Shown in pieces: positions 18,553 to 26,354 of a stretch of DNA of 45,591 nt. The notes below the pieces were generated by a model. That model ran no database searches, had not been told where the DNA came from, and saw only the letters and a list, made by a program, of their open reading frames with translations. Position 1 is the stretch's first letter. Each line of letters begins with the position of its first letter. The DNA is from Trichocoleus sp. (GTDB lineage Bacteria; Cyanobacteriota; Cyanobacteriia; Elainellales; Elainellaceae), in contig DATNQD010000073.1 in the NCBI GenBank assembly GCA_036702865.1, positions 1-45,591 on the forward strand, given 5' to 3'. The translations under genes and the position numbers were made by a program.

Positions 18553-19791
18553 ATGACTGATGACTCGTCTGTACGCAGCTGTTCGGTTGCTGATGCAGCA
18601 CCGCTCCCGATGTTAACCATTGCACCTGCTCAAGTGGTTCGGGGTGCAGGGGTTCTTGCCCAAATGGGAGAAGCGATCACTCGGATTGGTCAACGTCCTC
18701 TAATTGTTGGAGGCGATCGATCGCTGGCTGCAGTTCAACCGTTCCTCCATCCGGTTCTGGCAGAACAGGGACTTGCGATCGGGCAGGCATCATACGGGCA
18801 GGATTGTAGCGAATCAGGGCTTGCAGCTTTGAGACAGGCAGTTACCGATCACCAGGCAGATGTAATTCTGGGAGTGGGTGGTGGTAAAGCTTTAGATGCA
18901 GCTAAGTTATTGGCATACCAGTGCCAGTTGCCGATCGTCACGATTCCCACCTCTGGCGCAACCTGTGCTGCCTGGACTGCTCTCGCAAATGTTTATTCTG
19001 AACAGGGCGCTTTTCTATATGACGTTGGCCTGCCCAAATGCCCAGATGTGTTGATTTTGGACTATAGTCTGATTCAAACTGCAACCAACCGAACACTGGT
19101 AGCGGGGATTGGTGATGCGCTGGCAAAGTGGTATGAAGCATCGATCAGCAGTGGACATTCAGAACAAACCTTGATTATTGGGGCAGTTCAGCAAGCAAGA
19201 GTGCTGCGAGATTTGTTGTTGCAAAAGTCGGTAGCTGCGCTTCAGGCTCCCGGTAGTGCCATCTGGCGAGAGGTTGTTGATGCAACGGTGCTGATGGCAG
19301 GGGTAATTGGCGGACTGGGTGGGGCACAATGTCGAACTGTTGCAGCTCATGCAGTTCATAATGGCTTAACTCATTTGCTGCAAAGTCATGGCACTTTACA
19401 TGGGGAGAAAGTCGCCTTTGGGATTTTGGTGCAGCTGCGCTTAGAAGAAATGGTGCAGGGAAATCTTCTTGCTGCGACTGCCAGACAGCAACTCCTGAAG
19501 TTCTATGGTGAAATTGGCTTACCCCAGAACCTGGCTGACTTGAGGCTGACCGAGATCACGCTGGCAGATTTACAGCGATCGGCTGAAATTGCTTGCCGTC
19601 CCAATTCTGATATTCATCACCTGCCCTTTGAAGTGACTCCCACCCAACTGATGGCAGCGATGGTTTCAACAACTGCTCCTGAATTAGCAAGAAACCAAGG
19701 ATCAATCCGGGGCCAAGAAGAAGTTGCTGATTTATCTGCCATAATGCCGCAACAATCCGTACCGACTCATCCTTCTAAAACTGAGGTGTAG
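18553..19791 (+). CDS. Iron-containing alcohol dehydrogenase family protein (glycerol dehydrogenase-like)
   Basis: 412 residues. The Rossmann part includes ILGVGGGKALDAAK (~105-118) and IPTSGATCAAW. Metal ligands of the GldA family can be placed at Asp188 (GIGDALAKW), His266 (VAAHAVHNG) and His283 (LHGEKVAFG), with the same 17-residue spacing between the two His as in GldA. NAD-dependent oxidation of a polyol or a related reaction is likely. The true substrate is unknown; glycerol-1-phosphate dehydrogenases and 2-deoxy-scyllo-inosose synthases share the fold. One base separates its stop from the next start, so the two genes form a unit. Confidence 0.88.
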   Translation: MTDDSSVRSCSVADAAPLPMLTIAPAQVVRGAGVLAQMGEAITRIGQRPLIVGGDRSLAAVQPFLHPVLAEQGLAIGQASYGQDCSESGLAALRQAVTDHQADVILGVGGGKALDAAKLLAYQCQLPIVTIPTSGATCAAWTALANVYSEQGAFLYDVGLPKCPDVLILDYSLIQTATNRTLVAGIGDALAKWYEASISSGHSEQTLIIGAVQQARVLRDLLLQKSVAALQAPGSAIWREVVDATVLMAGVIGGLGGAQCRTVAAHAVHNGLTHLLQSHGTLHGEKVAFGILVQLRLEEMVQGNLLAATARQQLLKFYGEIGLPQNLADLRLTEITLADLQRSAEIACRPNSDIHHLPFEVTPTQLMAAMVSTTAPELARNQGSIRGQEEVADLSAIMPQQSVPTHPSKTEV

Positions 19792-19792
19792 C

Positions 19793-21007
19793 ATGACGCT
19801 TGACTGGATTACCCCCGCCGATCGCCTGCGAGCGCTACCCCCCTATGTCTTTGCTCGGTTGGATGAACTGAAAGCTCGCGCCAGAGAACAAGGCTTAGAC
19901 TTGATCGATTTGGGGATGGGCAACCCAGATGGAGCAACACCTGAACCCATTGTGGAGGCGGCGGTCGATGCACTCAGAAACCCAGCAAATCATGGCTACC
20001 CTCCTTTTGAAGGAACTGCGAACTTTCGCAAATCCATTACAGATTGGTATCATCGCCGCTATGACGTGAAGCTTGATCCAGACGGAGAGGCGCTGCCCCT
20101 GCTTGGCTCCAAAGAAGGCTTAGGGCATTTAGCGATCGCCTATATTAATCCAGGTGATCTGGTGCTGGTTCCCAGTCCTTCTTATCCAGTACATTTCCGG
20201 GGACCCATTATTGCGGGTGGCAAGATTCATCCCATTGTTCTAAAGCCCGAGAATGACTGGCTAATCGATCTGGCAAGCATTCCAGATGCTGTAGCGCAGC
20301 AGGCAAAAATGCTCTACTTCAACTATCCCAACAATCCAACGGCTGCAACTGCCCCGCGCGAGTTTTTTGAAGAAATTGTTGCCTTTGCCCGCAAGCATGA
20401 GATTTTGCTGGTGCATGACCAGGCGTATGCAGAACTAGCATTTGATGGTTTCAAGCCAACGAGCCTACTCGAGATTCCTGGTGCAAAAGAGATTGGTGTC
20501 GAGTTTCATACCATGTCCAAAACCTACAACATGGCAGGTTGGCGTGTAGGATTTGTGGTGGGCAATCGGCACATTATTCAAGGATTACGGACGCTAAAAA
20601 CAAACCTTGATTACGGAATTTTTTCGGCGCTGCAAGCCGCAGCTGAGACAGCCTTAAGCCTTCCGGATGTCTATTTGCATGAGGTGCAGGCTCGCTACCG
20701 CACCCGCCGCGATTTCCTGATTCAAGGGTTAGCCGATTTAGGCTGGGAAATTCCAAAAACCAAGGCAACGATGTATCTCTGGATTCCCTGCCCTGTTGGG
20801 ATGAGTTCAACAGATTTTGCCCTGTCGGTTCTCCAGCAAACTGGTGTTGTTGTCACGCCGGGAAATGCTTTTGGCGCGGGAGGAGAAGGGTTTGTGCGAA
20901 TTAGCTTAATTGCTGACTGCGATCGACTCCAAGAAGCGCTCGATCGGTTGAAGCAAGCAGGCATCCGTTATCGGTCTCAGCCTGTCGGGTCCGAATGTTC
21001 CCCTTAA
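19793..21007 (+). CDS. PLP-dependent class I/II aminotransferase, AlaC/DapL-like
   Basis: 404 residues. The PLP lysine is Lys243 in HTMSKTYNMAGWRVGF, with Asp209 and Tyr212 (HDQAYAEL) and the NYPNNPT motif before it. The N-terminal LPPYVFARLDELKARAREQG followed by LGMGNPDGATP is close to AlaC, the glutamate-pyruvate transaminase. Cyanobacterial homologues are also annotated as LL-diaminopimelate or aspartate aminotransferases, so the substrate is unsettled. Cytosolic. Translationally coupled to the upstream dehydrogenase gene, which suggests a shared substrate, although none is evident. Confidence 0.87.
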   Translation: MTLDWITPADRLRALPPYVFARLDELKARAREQGLDLIDLGMGNPDGATPEPIVEAAVDALRNPANHGYPPFEGTANFRKSITDWYHRRYDVKLDPDGEALPLLGSKEGLGHLAIAYINPGDLVLVPSPSYPVHFRGPIIAGGKIHPIVLKPENDWLIDLASIPDAVAQQAKMLYFNYPNNPTAATAPREFFEEIVAFARKHEILLVHDQAYAELAFDGFKPTSLLEIPGAKEIGVEFHTMSKTYNMAGWRVGFVVGNRHIIQGLRTLKTNLDYGIFSALQAAAETALSLPDVYLHEVQARYRTRRDFLIQGLADLGWEIPKTKATMYLWIPCPVGMSSTDFALSVLQQTGVVVTPGNAFGAGGEGFVRISLIADCDRLQEALDRLKQAGIRYRSQPVGSECSP

Positions 21008-21015
21008 AACCAAAT

Positions 21016-21039
21016 AGGTCTGGCACAACGACCAGACCT
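21016..21039 (+). terminator. Perfect hairpin after the aminotransferase gene (possible terminator)
   Basis: aggtctgg and ccagacct form an uninterrupted 8-bp stem with an 8-base loop, 8 bases after the stop codon. No T-run follows directly, so it may protect the 3' end of the mRNA rather than terminate transcription. Confidence 0.5.
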
Positions 21040-21447
21040 CGACTAGTTGAGTTTTGAACGAACGTGATGTGAATTTGTTTGATCTTCTAACTAGTGTGGA
21101 CAAATAACTCGTAACATTTCCCTGACTGACTCATCAATGCCATCTCTATAGGAGACGATAGAGCTTTGGCGACGCAATTACCGCAGGTCTGCTAAAACTG
21201 ATTGACCAGGAATAATGCAATCTCGCCTTTCATAAAGGTGAATTTGTCAGTCGGTCTGCTACGTTGGACTCTAAGCAGGAGGTACAGGGCTTGAATCCAG
21301 GTTCCGGGTTAAATATTTATATCTGTACCTATTTTCTAAAGTAGCACTCTCAAAGAACCTGCGCTTAAGGAAGTCATCAAAATTGGTAATTGTTTACTGA
21401 AGTTCACCAGGAGAACATTGAGCTTTATAAATTAGCTGAAGCAGTGA
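21040..21447. other. Spacer, no gene seen
   Basis: About 400 bases between convergent genes. I looked for tRNA arms around gggcttgaatccaggttcc (near 21281) but could not build a cloverleaf. Short frames here lack start signals. Confidence 0.4.
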
Positions 21448-22464
21448 TTACCGCAGGAGAGCCAACCAGGTTGCTGGACCAACAACCCCATCAGGTTCAA
21501 GCCCAAAATTGCGCTGAGCTGCTTGAACGGCTGCCTGAGTCTCTGTTCCAAAGACGCCATCGATCGCACCACTAAAAAAGCCGATCGCTTTGAGCCGTTC
21601 TTGGAGCCCTTCCACTGCCGAACCCCGCATTCCCACTCGCAGCACAGGCAATTCAGCTGTAGCGTTGGGTTCAGAAGTTGAGGCAGGGGGAGCACTATTA
21701 TTTGAAGGTGAAGTATTTGAAGGTGAAGTATTTGAAGGTGAAGGCGTTTGACGGGGGGCAGAACTGGGGGCTGGGTTAGGAGCCGGAGTTGGGGTAGCAG
21801 TAGGATTTGGGACAGGGCTGGGAGTTGGATTAGGAGCCGGAGCTGGGTTAGGAGCCGGGGTTGGGATAGCGGTAGGATTTGGGCTGGGAGCAGTGGGAAT
21901 GGTGGGGGAAGGAAAGGGCGTGCTTGCAGTTGGGGCAGGTGCAGTTGAGTTAGCCGGTGGTGGAGCCGCGCTGACAGTTGTGCTGACTGGAGTAGCCGTG
22001 GCACTGGCTGTGTTGACCGGAGGAGAGGGAGGGAGCAAACGATTCCAGGTTTCGCCACCAACAACGCCATCCGGGTTTAGACCTGCGGATCGCTGGAATG
22101 CTGATACTGCATCTGCGGTGCTTTGCTGATAGATGCCATCAACGGGACTACTGTAGAATCCCAATAGCTTGAGCATTGCTTGAAGTTCTGTCACTGGCTC
22201 CCCCTGGCTCCCTAGCTTGAGAACCGTACGAGCGTCGGGTTGAGTCGTCTGAGTTTGAGGGGTTGAATTCGGCAAATTTTGCTGGCTTTGAGCCGGGGTA
22301 TAAAGCAGGTTCCAAATCAGCACACTGATGAGAACGGTTAAGCCTGACCGCATCCTCCAAGAGTGAAGCGGCTGAGTCAGGATAAAGTGAAATGACATAA
22401 ACATAGGCTGACAGCGAGTCAAGATGCGATCGATTGCCCTAAACTTTACCTCAAATTGCGCCAT
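21448..22464 (-). CDS. Exported protein with two peptidoglycan-binding domains joined by a Pro-rich linker
   Basis: 338 residues. A hydrophobic segment at about 39-56 (LTVLISVLIWNLLYTPAQSQ) looks like a signal peptide or anchor. PG_binding_1 domains lie at ~80-143 (LGSQGEPVTELQAMLKLLGFY; FQRSAGLNPDGVVGGETWNRLL) and ~275-338 (RGSAVEGLQERLKAIGFF; PDGVVGPATWLALL). Between them is a ~130-residue linker of Pro, Ala, Thr, Asn and Ser containing PNPTA-PTPAPNPAP-type and SPSNT repeats. No catalytic domain is present, so it probably tethers to or senses the cell wall. The start is uncertain: Met21, Met23 or Met37 would give a shorter N-terminus that fits a signal peptide better. Confidence 0.88.
   Translation of the reverse strand: MAQFEVKFRAIDRILTRCQPMFMSFHFILTQPLHSWRMRSGLTVLISVLIWNLLYTPAQSQQNLPNSTPQTQTTQPDARTVLKLGSQGEPVTELQAMLKLLGFYSSPVDGIYQQSTADAVSAFQRSAGLNPDGVVGGETWNRLLPPSPPVNTASATATPVSTTVSAAPPPANSTAPAPTASTPFPSPTIPTAPSPNPTAIPTPAPNPAPAPNPTPSPVPNPTATPTPAPNPAPSSAPRQTPSPSNTSPSNTSPSNNSAPPASTSEPNATAELPVLRVGMRGSAVEGLQERLKAIGFFSGAIDGVFGTETQAAVQAAQRNFGLEPDGVVGPATWLALLR
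21701..21743 (-). repeat. 15-bp in-frame tandem repeat (SPSNT)
   Basis: tttgaaggtgaagta is present twice exactly (21701-21715, 21716-21730), plus a 13-base third copy. Read on the minus strand it encodes SPSNT repeats in the linker. A length of 15 keeps the frame. Confidence 0.85.
21771..21883 (-). repeat. 72-bp-spaced imperfect linker repeat
   Basis: The 41-base units 21771-21811 and 21843-21883 differ at three positions and are offset by 72 bases (24 codons). They encode the Pro/Asn/Ala/Thr linker. Confidence 0.75.
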
Positions 22465-22571
22465 TGTCCAGGGAAGGGAGTAATTTACTTTATGGAGTGT
22501 GAGAACCGAAGTTGGGGCGATTGACTGAAGTTGTGGTTGATTTGTTTCCTCATCGAGAGATCACTTAAGCA

Positions 22572-23456
22572 ATGCAATATTCTTTAGTAAATCGATTCCG
22601 GGGAGCATTCTTAGGGGCAGCATTAGGGACTGTTTTGGGCAGAAACTGTAGCCGCTCTGCCGCTCAGTCTTGGCAAATGATTGAGCAGTGGGGGTTTTCT
22701 GACATTTCTCCTGCTTCAGAGGTGACGGGGGGGCAGTTCATCGTTCAACAAGCTCAGCGGATCATTCAGGCTCCCCATTCCCCTCACTTACCAGAAGCGA
22801 ATCCTGAATCAGCAGAATTTTTGCTGGCGCTATTACCGCTGATGCTGTTTTACCACGATACTCCTGAGCAGATTCAATTGCTGTCCTCTCATCAGACGAG
22901 TGCAGCGATTTTGACACTCAGTAATCTTCTCTCTGCTATTTTGCAAGAGCAATTTCATCTCGATCGCCTGCTTCCCCAACTGTTACATCGTTTTGCGATG
23001 GATCAGACTGATCCCGCTTTTACTACCCAACTTCAGCAAGTCCAGTCTTGCCTCGTTCAATCCTGCCCTTTAACCGATTCTGCCCTGCTGTCGCTGTCGC
23101 CACTCTGTCTCGCTTTATCTGCGTTTTTTCAAACCCCGACTGACTTTCGCCTTTCTCTGCTGCGATCGGCACAAATTTCAACCCAGCCAGAGATAACCTG
23201 TACTATCACAGGCTTCCTGTCAGGAGCGCATCTGAGCCTTGCGGGAATTCCTATAGGCTGGCGGCGAATTCTTGATCGCTCAATGCCTTCTTCACCACTG
23301 TCTTTTCTCTGGGGGTTTGCTGATACCACTGCTTTGCTCACATTCGCTGAGCAGTTTTGGGCTGCCTGGTCGGGTGCATTCCAGCCAGAACAATGGATAC
23401 AAGAACCAATGGCAACAACCATAACGGCTGCTCCTCACTTAATTCGTCCCCGTTGA
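22572..23456 (+). CDS. ADP-ribosylglycohydrolase-like protein lacking catalytic residues
   Basis: 294 residues, helical, cytosolic. The N-terminus NRFRGAFLGAALGTVLG matches the start of ADP-ribosylglycohydrolases (DRFRGALLGLAVGDALG type), and the C-terminal TGFLSGAHLSLAGIPIGWRRIL matches the family's last helix pair. The metal-binding acidic motifs of active enzymes (TDDT near the N-terminus, GGDTDT near the C-terminus) are missing; the latter position reads TQPEITCTITG. It is therefore probably a non-catalytic relative, perhaps binding a ligand or partner. It lies 107 bases from the divergently transcribed cell-wall-binding gene. Function unknown. Confidence 0.75.
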   Translation: MQYSLVNRFRGAFLGAALGTVLGRNCSRSAAQSWQMIEQWGFSDISPASEVTGGQFIVQQAQRIIQAPHSPHLPEANPESAEFLLALLPLMLFYHDTPEQIQLLSSHQTSAAILTLSNLLSAILQEQFHLDRLLPQLLHRFAMDQTDPAFTTQLQQVQSCLVQSCPLTDSALLSLSPLCLALSAFFQTPTDFRLSLLRSAQISTQPEITCTITGFLSGAHLSLAGIPIGWRRILDRSMPSSPLSFLWGFADTTALLTFAEQFWAAWSGAFQPEQWIQEPMATTITAAPHLIRPR

Positions 23457-23494
23457 GGGGGGCGCTCTGCAATTGAGGCTTGGAATATACTATG

Positions 23495-23515
23495 TACAAG
23501 GTACAAGGTATAAAG
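23495..23515 (+). repeat. Heptamer tandem repeat (tacaagg x3, last copy degenerate)
   Basis: tacaagg-tacaagg-tataaag in the spacer after the ADP-ribosylglycohydrolase-like gene. Short tandemly repeated heptamers of this kind are known from cyanobacterial genomes. Confidence 0.6.
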
Positions 23516-23743
23516 ACGGGTGCAAGACGGTTTCACATCAGGAGTGGCATGGGCATGTTTGCAAGGTTGGCTCTCTACCCAGGCAGTAATATTGGCGGAA
23601 TAAACGACCAGATGGATTGTCGAGCGTTAAACCGATCGTTGAACAATGATACGGAGAGCGAGAAATGACGACCAGAGCTTGAACTGAGTCAATCAGTCTC
23701 TGCCCAAACCGAAATCCCTCCACTAGCCATTTGGTGCAACTCA

Positions 23744-26263
23744 ATGAAATCCTTGCGATCGTTGACCCGGCGAATAGCTCAACGGCGACGAGATCCTTCA
23801 ACTGGTCATCCAGTTTTTTCCAGTCAATCCTTTAAACAAACGTTACAAACAGTAGTCCAGCAGATTAACCAGGTTTCCCAACTTGCTCAGACGCATCTCA
23901 AACCCAGCCATCTGCTATCCTTAGCACTTCGTCCTAATCAGCTCCGACGAAAGCGTCGAACGAAACAGCGAACACGGCCCTCAATTCTGCTGCTAACAGC
24001 AGTTGTAACGCTCACTAGCACGATTGGCTACCGCTTCTACAATGAACCGCTGCTTGGCGTCGGAACAGTTGCTCCTCAGACCCTTCGCGCCCCGACTTCT
24101 GCCAAAGTAGTTGACACCAAAACAACGGATGCCAATCGAAAGGCGGCTCGAACTGCGGCCATTCCGGTGTTGATGATTGATCAAACTTCCAACCAGGAGA
24201 CCTATCGGGCACTGGAACGTTTGATTACTCAAGGCAATGAATTAAGACAACAAGCAGGGGCTTTTCCGTTTGTCGATACCTCTGTACTTTCGACTTCGAC
24301 GCAGCAATATTTGCGCCAAGCACCTGAATGGGAGTGGCGATCGGCGATTGCAGCAGCAGATGGAGTGAACACTGCGATTTCCCCTGCTTCTCACTCAAGT
24401 AAGCCGAATCCGCTTAACACCTCTTTTCAGTTGGCAGTTTTGGAATTGCAGAACTACCGTCGCACCACAACCACAGATGATTTTGCGGCACTTCGAGAAG
24501 TCATCCTGAAGGCAAGACAACGCTACACCACGGCAGTATCTTCCCTCTCTGCCGTCAGCCCAGATGCTCCCAGCAATTTTTATGATGCTCGTCTATTTAA
24601 CCTGCCAGATGCCGAGTGGGAAGCGACCTGCAATGATGTTCGGGCGACTTTAGAGCGTATCCTCAGGCAAGGAGTTGCTCCCGGCTTGCCCAATACGCTG
24701 CTGCAAGATGCAATTAAACTGCAATTGCGGTCTGATCTCTCTCCTGAAGCTTCAGCTCTGGCAACTCAAATTCTGGTCACCATCATTAAGCCCAATTTGA
24801 TTGAAGACCCAGAGCAGACAAAAGCTTTGGCAGAACAGGCAGCTCAGGCAGTTCAGACGGTGACGGTTGAAATTCGACGTGGGGAAACCATTGTTGAAGC
24901 AGGTGAATTAATTACGCAAAATGATTTTGTGCTACTTGATCATTTTGGCTTGAGCCGTCGAAGGTTGAACTGGACAGGTTTATTGGGCTTTGCAGGTGTA
25001 GTAGGCGGGGCGGTCGGAATTTTTCTGGTCATTGAAAACCGTTTCCATCCGGGCCTGCGTCGCGGCGATCATGTTCTGGTTTTACTGCTGGCTCTCAGCG
25101 CACCTATCATCATTGCCTTGAAGGTTCCGGCAACGAATCTTCCAGTTGTCGGTCTGCTGGTTGGAAGTTTTTATGGTTCTGCGTTAGGCGTAACAACAGT
25201 AGGCTTGCTCAGTCTGCTTCTGCCAATCGGCATGGAAATCCTCTGGACAAACCTGATTGCCAGCGCGATCGGCGGTCTGGTCGGTGGGTTTATGGCAGGA
25301 CGCCTACGAACGCGAGAAGAGCTTGCTTTGCTAGGAGGCATTGTAGGGGTTTCTCAAGGAGCCGCCTATCTTCTCGTCAGTCTGATTTTGAGTACGGCAA
25401 GCACACCTGTTTGGTACATCGTCCTGACTTCTGCTGCTCTGCAAAGTTTGATGGGAATCGCCTGGAGCGTTTTTGCCTTGGGCATCAGCCCTTATCTAGA
25501 ACATGTATTTGATTTGATTACACCGATTCGGTTAGCAGAGCTGTCAAATCCAAATCGCCCAATGTTAAAGCGACTTGCCTCTGAAGCGCCTGGTACATTT
25601 CAGCACACGCTGTTTGTAGCAACCCTGGCAGAAGCTGCTGCCCGCGAACTGGGTTGCAATGTCGAACTGGTTAGGGCTGGGACGCTCTATCACGATATTG
25701 GCAAAATGCATGATCCGCTCGGTTTTATCGAAAACCAAATGGGTGGACCAAACAAACACGACGCCATTAATGATCCCTGGATCAGCGCTGCTCTGATTAA
25801 AAAGCACGTTACGGAAGGATTGGTGATGGCGCGAAAATGTCGTTTACCAAGAGCAATCCAAGCTTTCATTCCAGAGCATCAGGGCACCATGTCGATCGCC
25901 TATTTTCATCATCAGGCACAGCAACGCGCCGCTGTCGATCCAACCATCACTGTGCAAGAATCTGACTTTTTCTATGAAGGTCCGATTCCTCAAAGCCGAG
26001 AAACTGGAATTGTGATGCTGGCAGACTCCTGTGAGGCGGCACTGCGATCGTTGAAAGAAGCGACCTCGGAAGAAGCATTAGCCATGATCAATCGCATTCT
26101 GCGTGCCCGCTGGCAAGATAACCAACTGGTGGACAGTGGCTTAAGCCGGGCTGATCTGGGTCGGATTGCAGAAATCTTTGTGCAGGTCTGGCAGCAGTTT
26201 AACCATCAGCGCATTGCTTATCCAAAACCAATCCAGCAGCCGTCGGTCGGATTGCGGGATTAG
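23744..26263 (+). CDS. 7TM HD-family phosphohydrolase (PgpH-type, probable c-di-AMP phosphodiesterase)
   Basis: 839 residues. A basic N-terminus and a first membrane helix (~79-96) are followed by an external 7TMR-HDED domain (~105-400), a cluster of membrane helices (~410-590) and a cytosolic HD domain. The HD domain shows FQHTLFVATLAEAAA, then LYHDIGKM (the HD pair), NKHDAIND, KKHVTEG and PEHQGTM. The architecture is that of PgpH, which hydrolyses the second messenger c-di-AMP; cyanobacteria use c-di-AMP in osmotic and day-night responses. The sequence supports the family well, the substrate by family analogy only. Monocistronic or with rsmB 91 bases downstream. Confidence 0.9.
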   Translation: MKSLRSLTRRIAQRRRDPSTGHPVFSSQSFKQTLQTVVQQINQVSQLAQTHLKPSHLLSLALRPNQLRRKRRTKQRTRPSILLLTAVVTLTSTIGYRFYNEPLLGVGTVAPQTLRAPTSAKVVDTKTTDANRKAARTAAIPVLMIDQTSNQETYRALERLITQGNELRQQAGAFPFVDTSVLSTSTQQYLRQAPEWEWRSAIAAADGVNTAISPASHSSKPNPLNTSFQLAVLELQNYRRTTTTDDFAALREVILKARQRYTTAVSSLSAVSPDAPSNFYDARLFNLPDAEWEATCNDVRATLERILRQGVAPGLPNTLLQDAIKLQLRSDLSPEASALATQILVTIIKPNLIEDPEQTKALAEQAAQAVQTVTVEIRRGETIVEAGELITQNDFVLLDHFGLSRRRLNWTGLLGFAGVVGGAVGIFLVIENRFHPGLRRGDHVLVLLLALSAPIIIALKVPATNLPVVGLLVGSFYGSALGVTTVGLLSLLLPIGMEILWTNLIASAIGGLVGGFMAGRLRTREELALLGGIVGVSQGAAYLLVSLILSTASTPVWYIVLTSAALQSLMGIAWSVFALGISPYLEHVFDLITPIRLAELSNPNRPMLKRLASEAPGTFQHTLFVATLAEAAARELGCNVELVRAGTLYHDIGKMHDPLGFIENQMGGPNKHDAINDPWISAALIKKHVTEGLVMARKCRLPRAIQAFIPEHQGTMSIAYFHHQAQQRAAVDPTITVQESDFFYEGPIPQSRETGIVMLADSCEAALRSLKEATSEEALAMINRILRARWQDNQLVDSGLSRADLGRIAEIFVQVWQQFNHQRIAYPKPIQQPSVGLRD

Positions 26264-26354
26264 AGCCGGAGTTCAGCAGAAGATCAGCGGAGGGGACACT
26301 GGGAGGGGAAGTCGTTTACAATCGAAGACTCTCTGAACTGGTAGTTTCTTGCTC

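Noticed and set aside
21281-21311. tRNA-like T-arm sequence in the spacer after the aminotransferase gene
   Set aside because: No matching acceptor, D or anticodon arms could be built around it.
21432-22070. 212-codon minus-strand frame overlapping the cell-wall-binding gene
   Set aside because: It is the other reading frame of the Pro-rich repeat linker. The Leu/Pro monotony comes from the repeat, and the real gene has PG-binding domains at both ends in its own frame.
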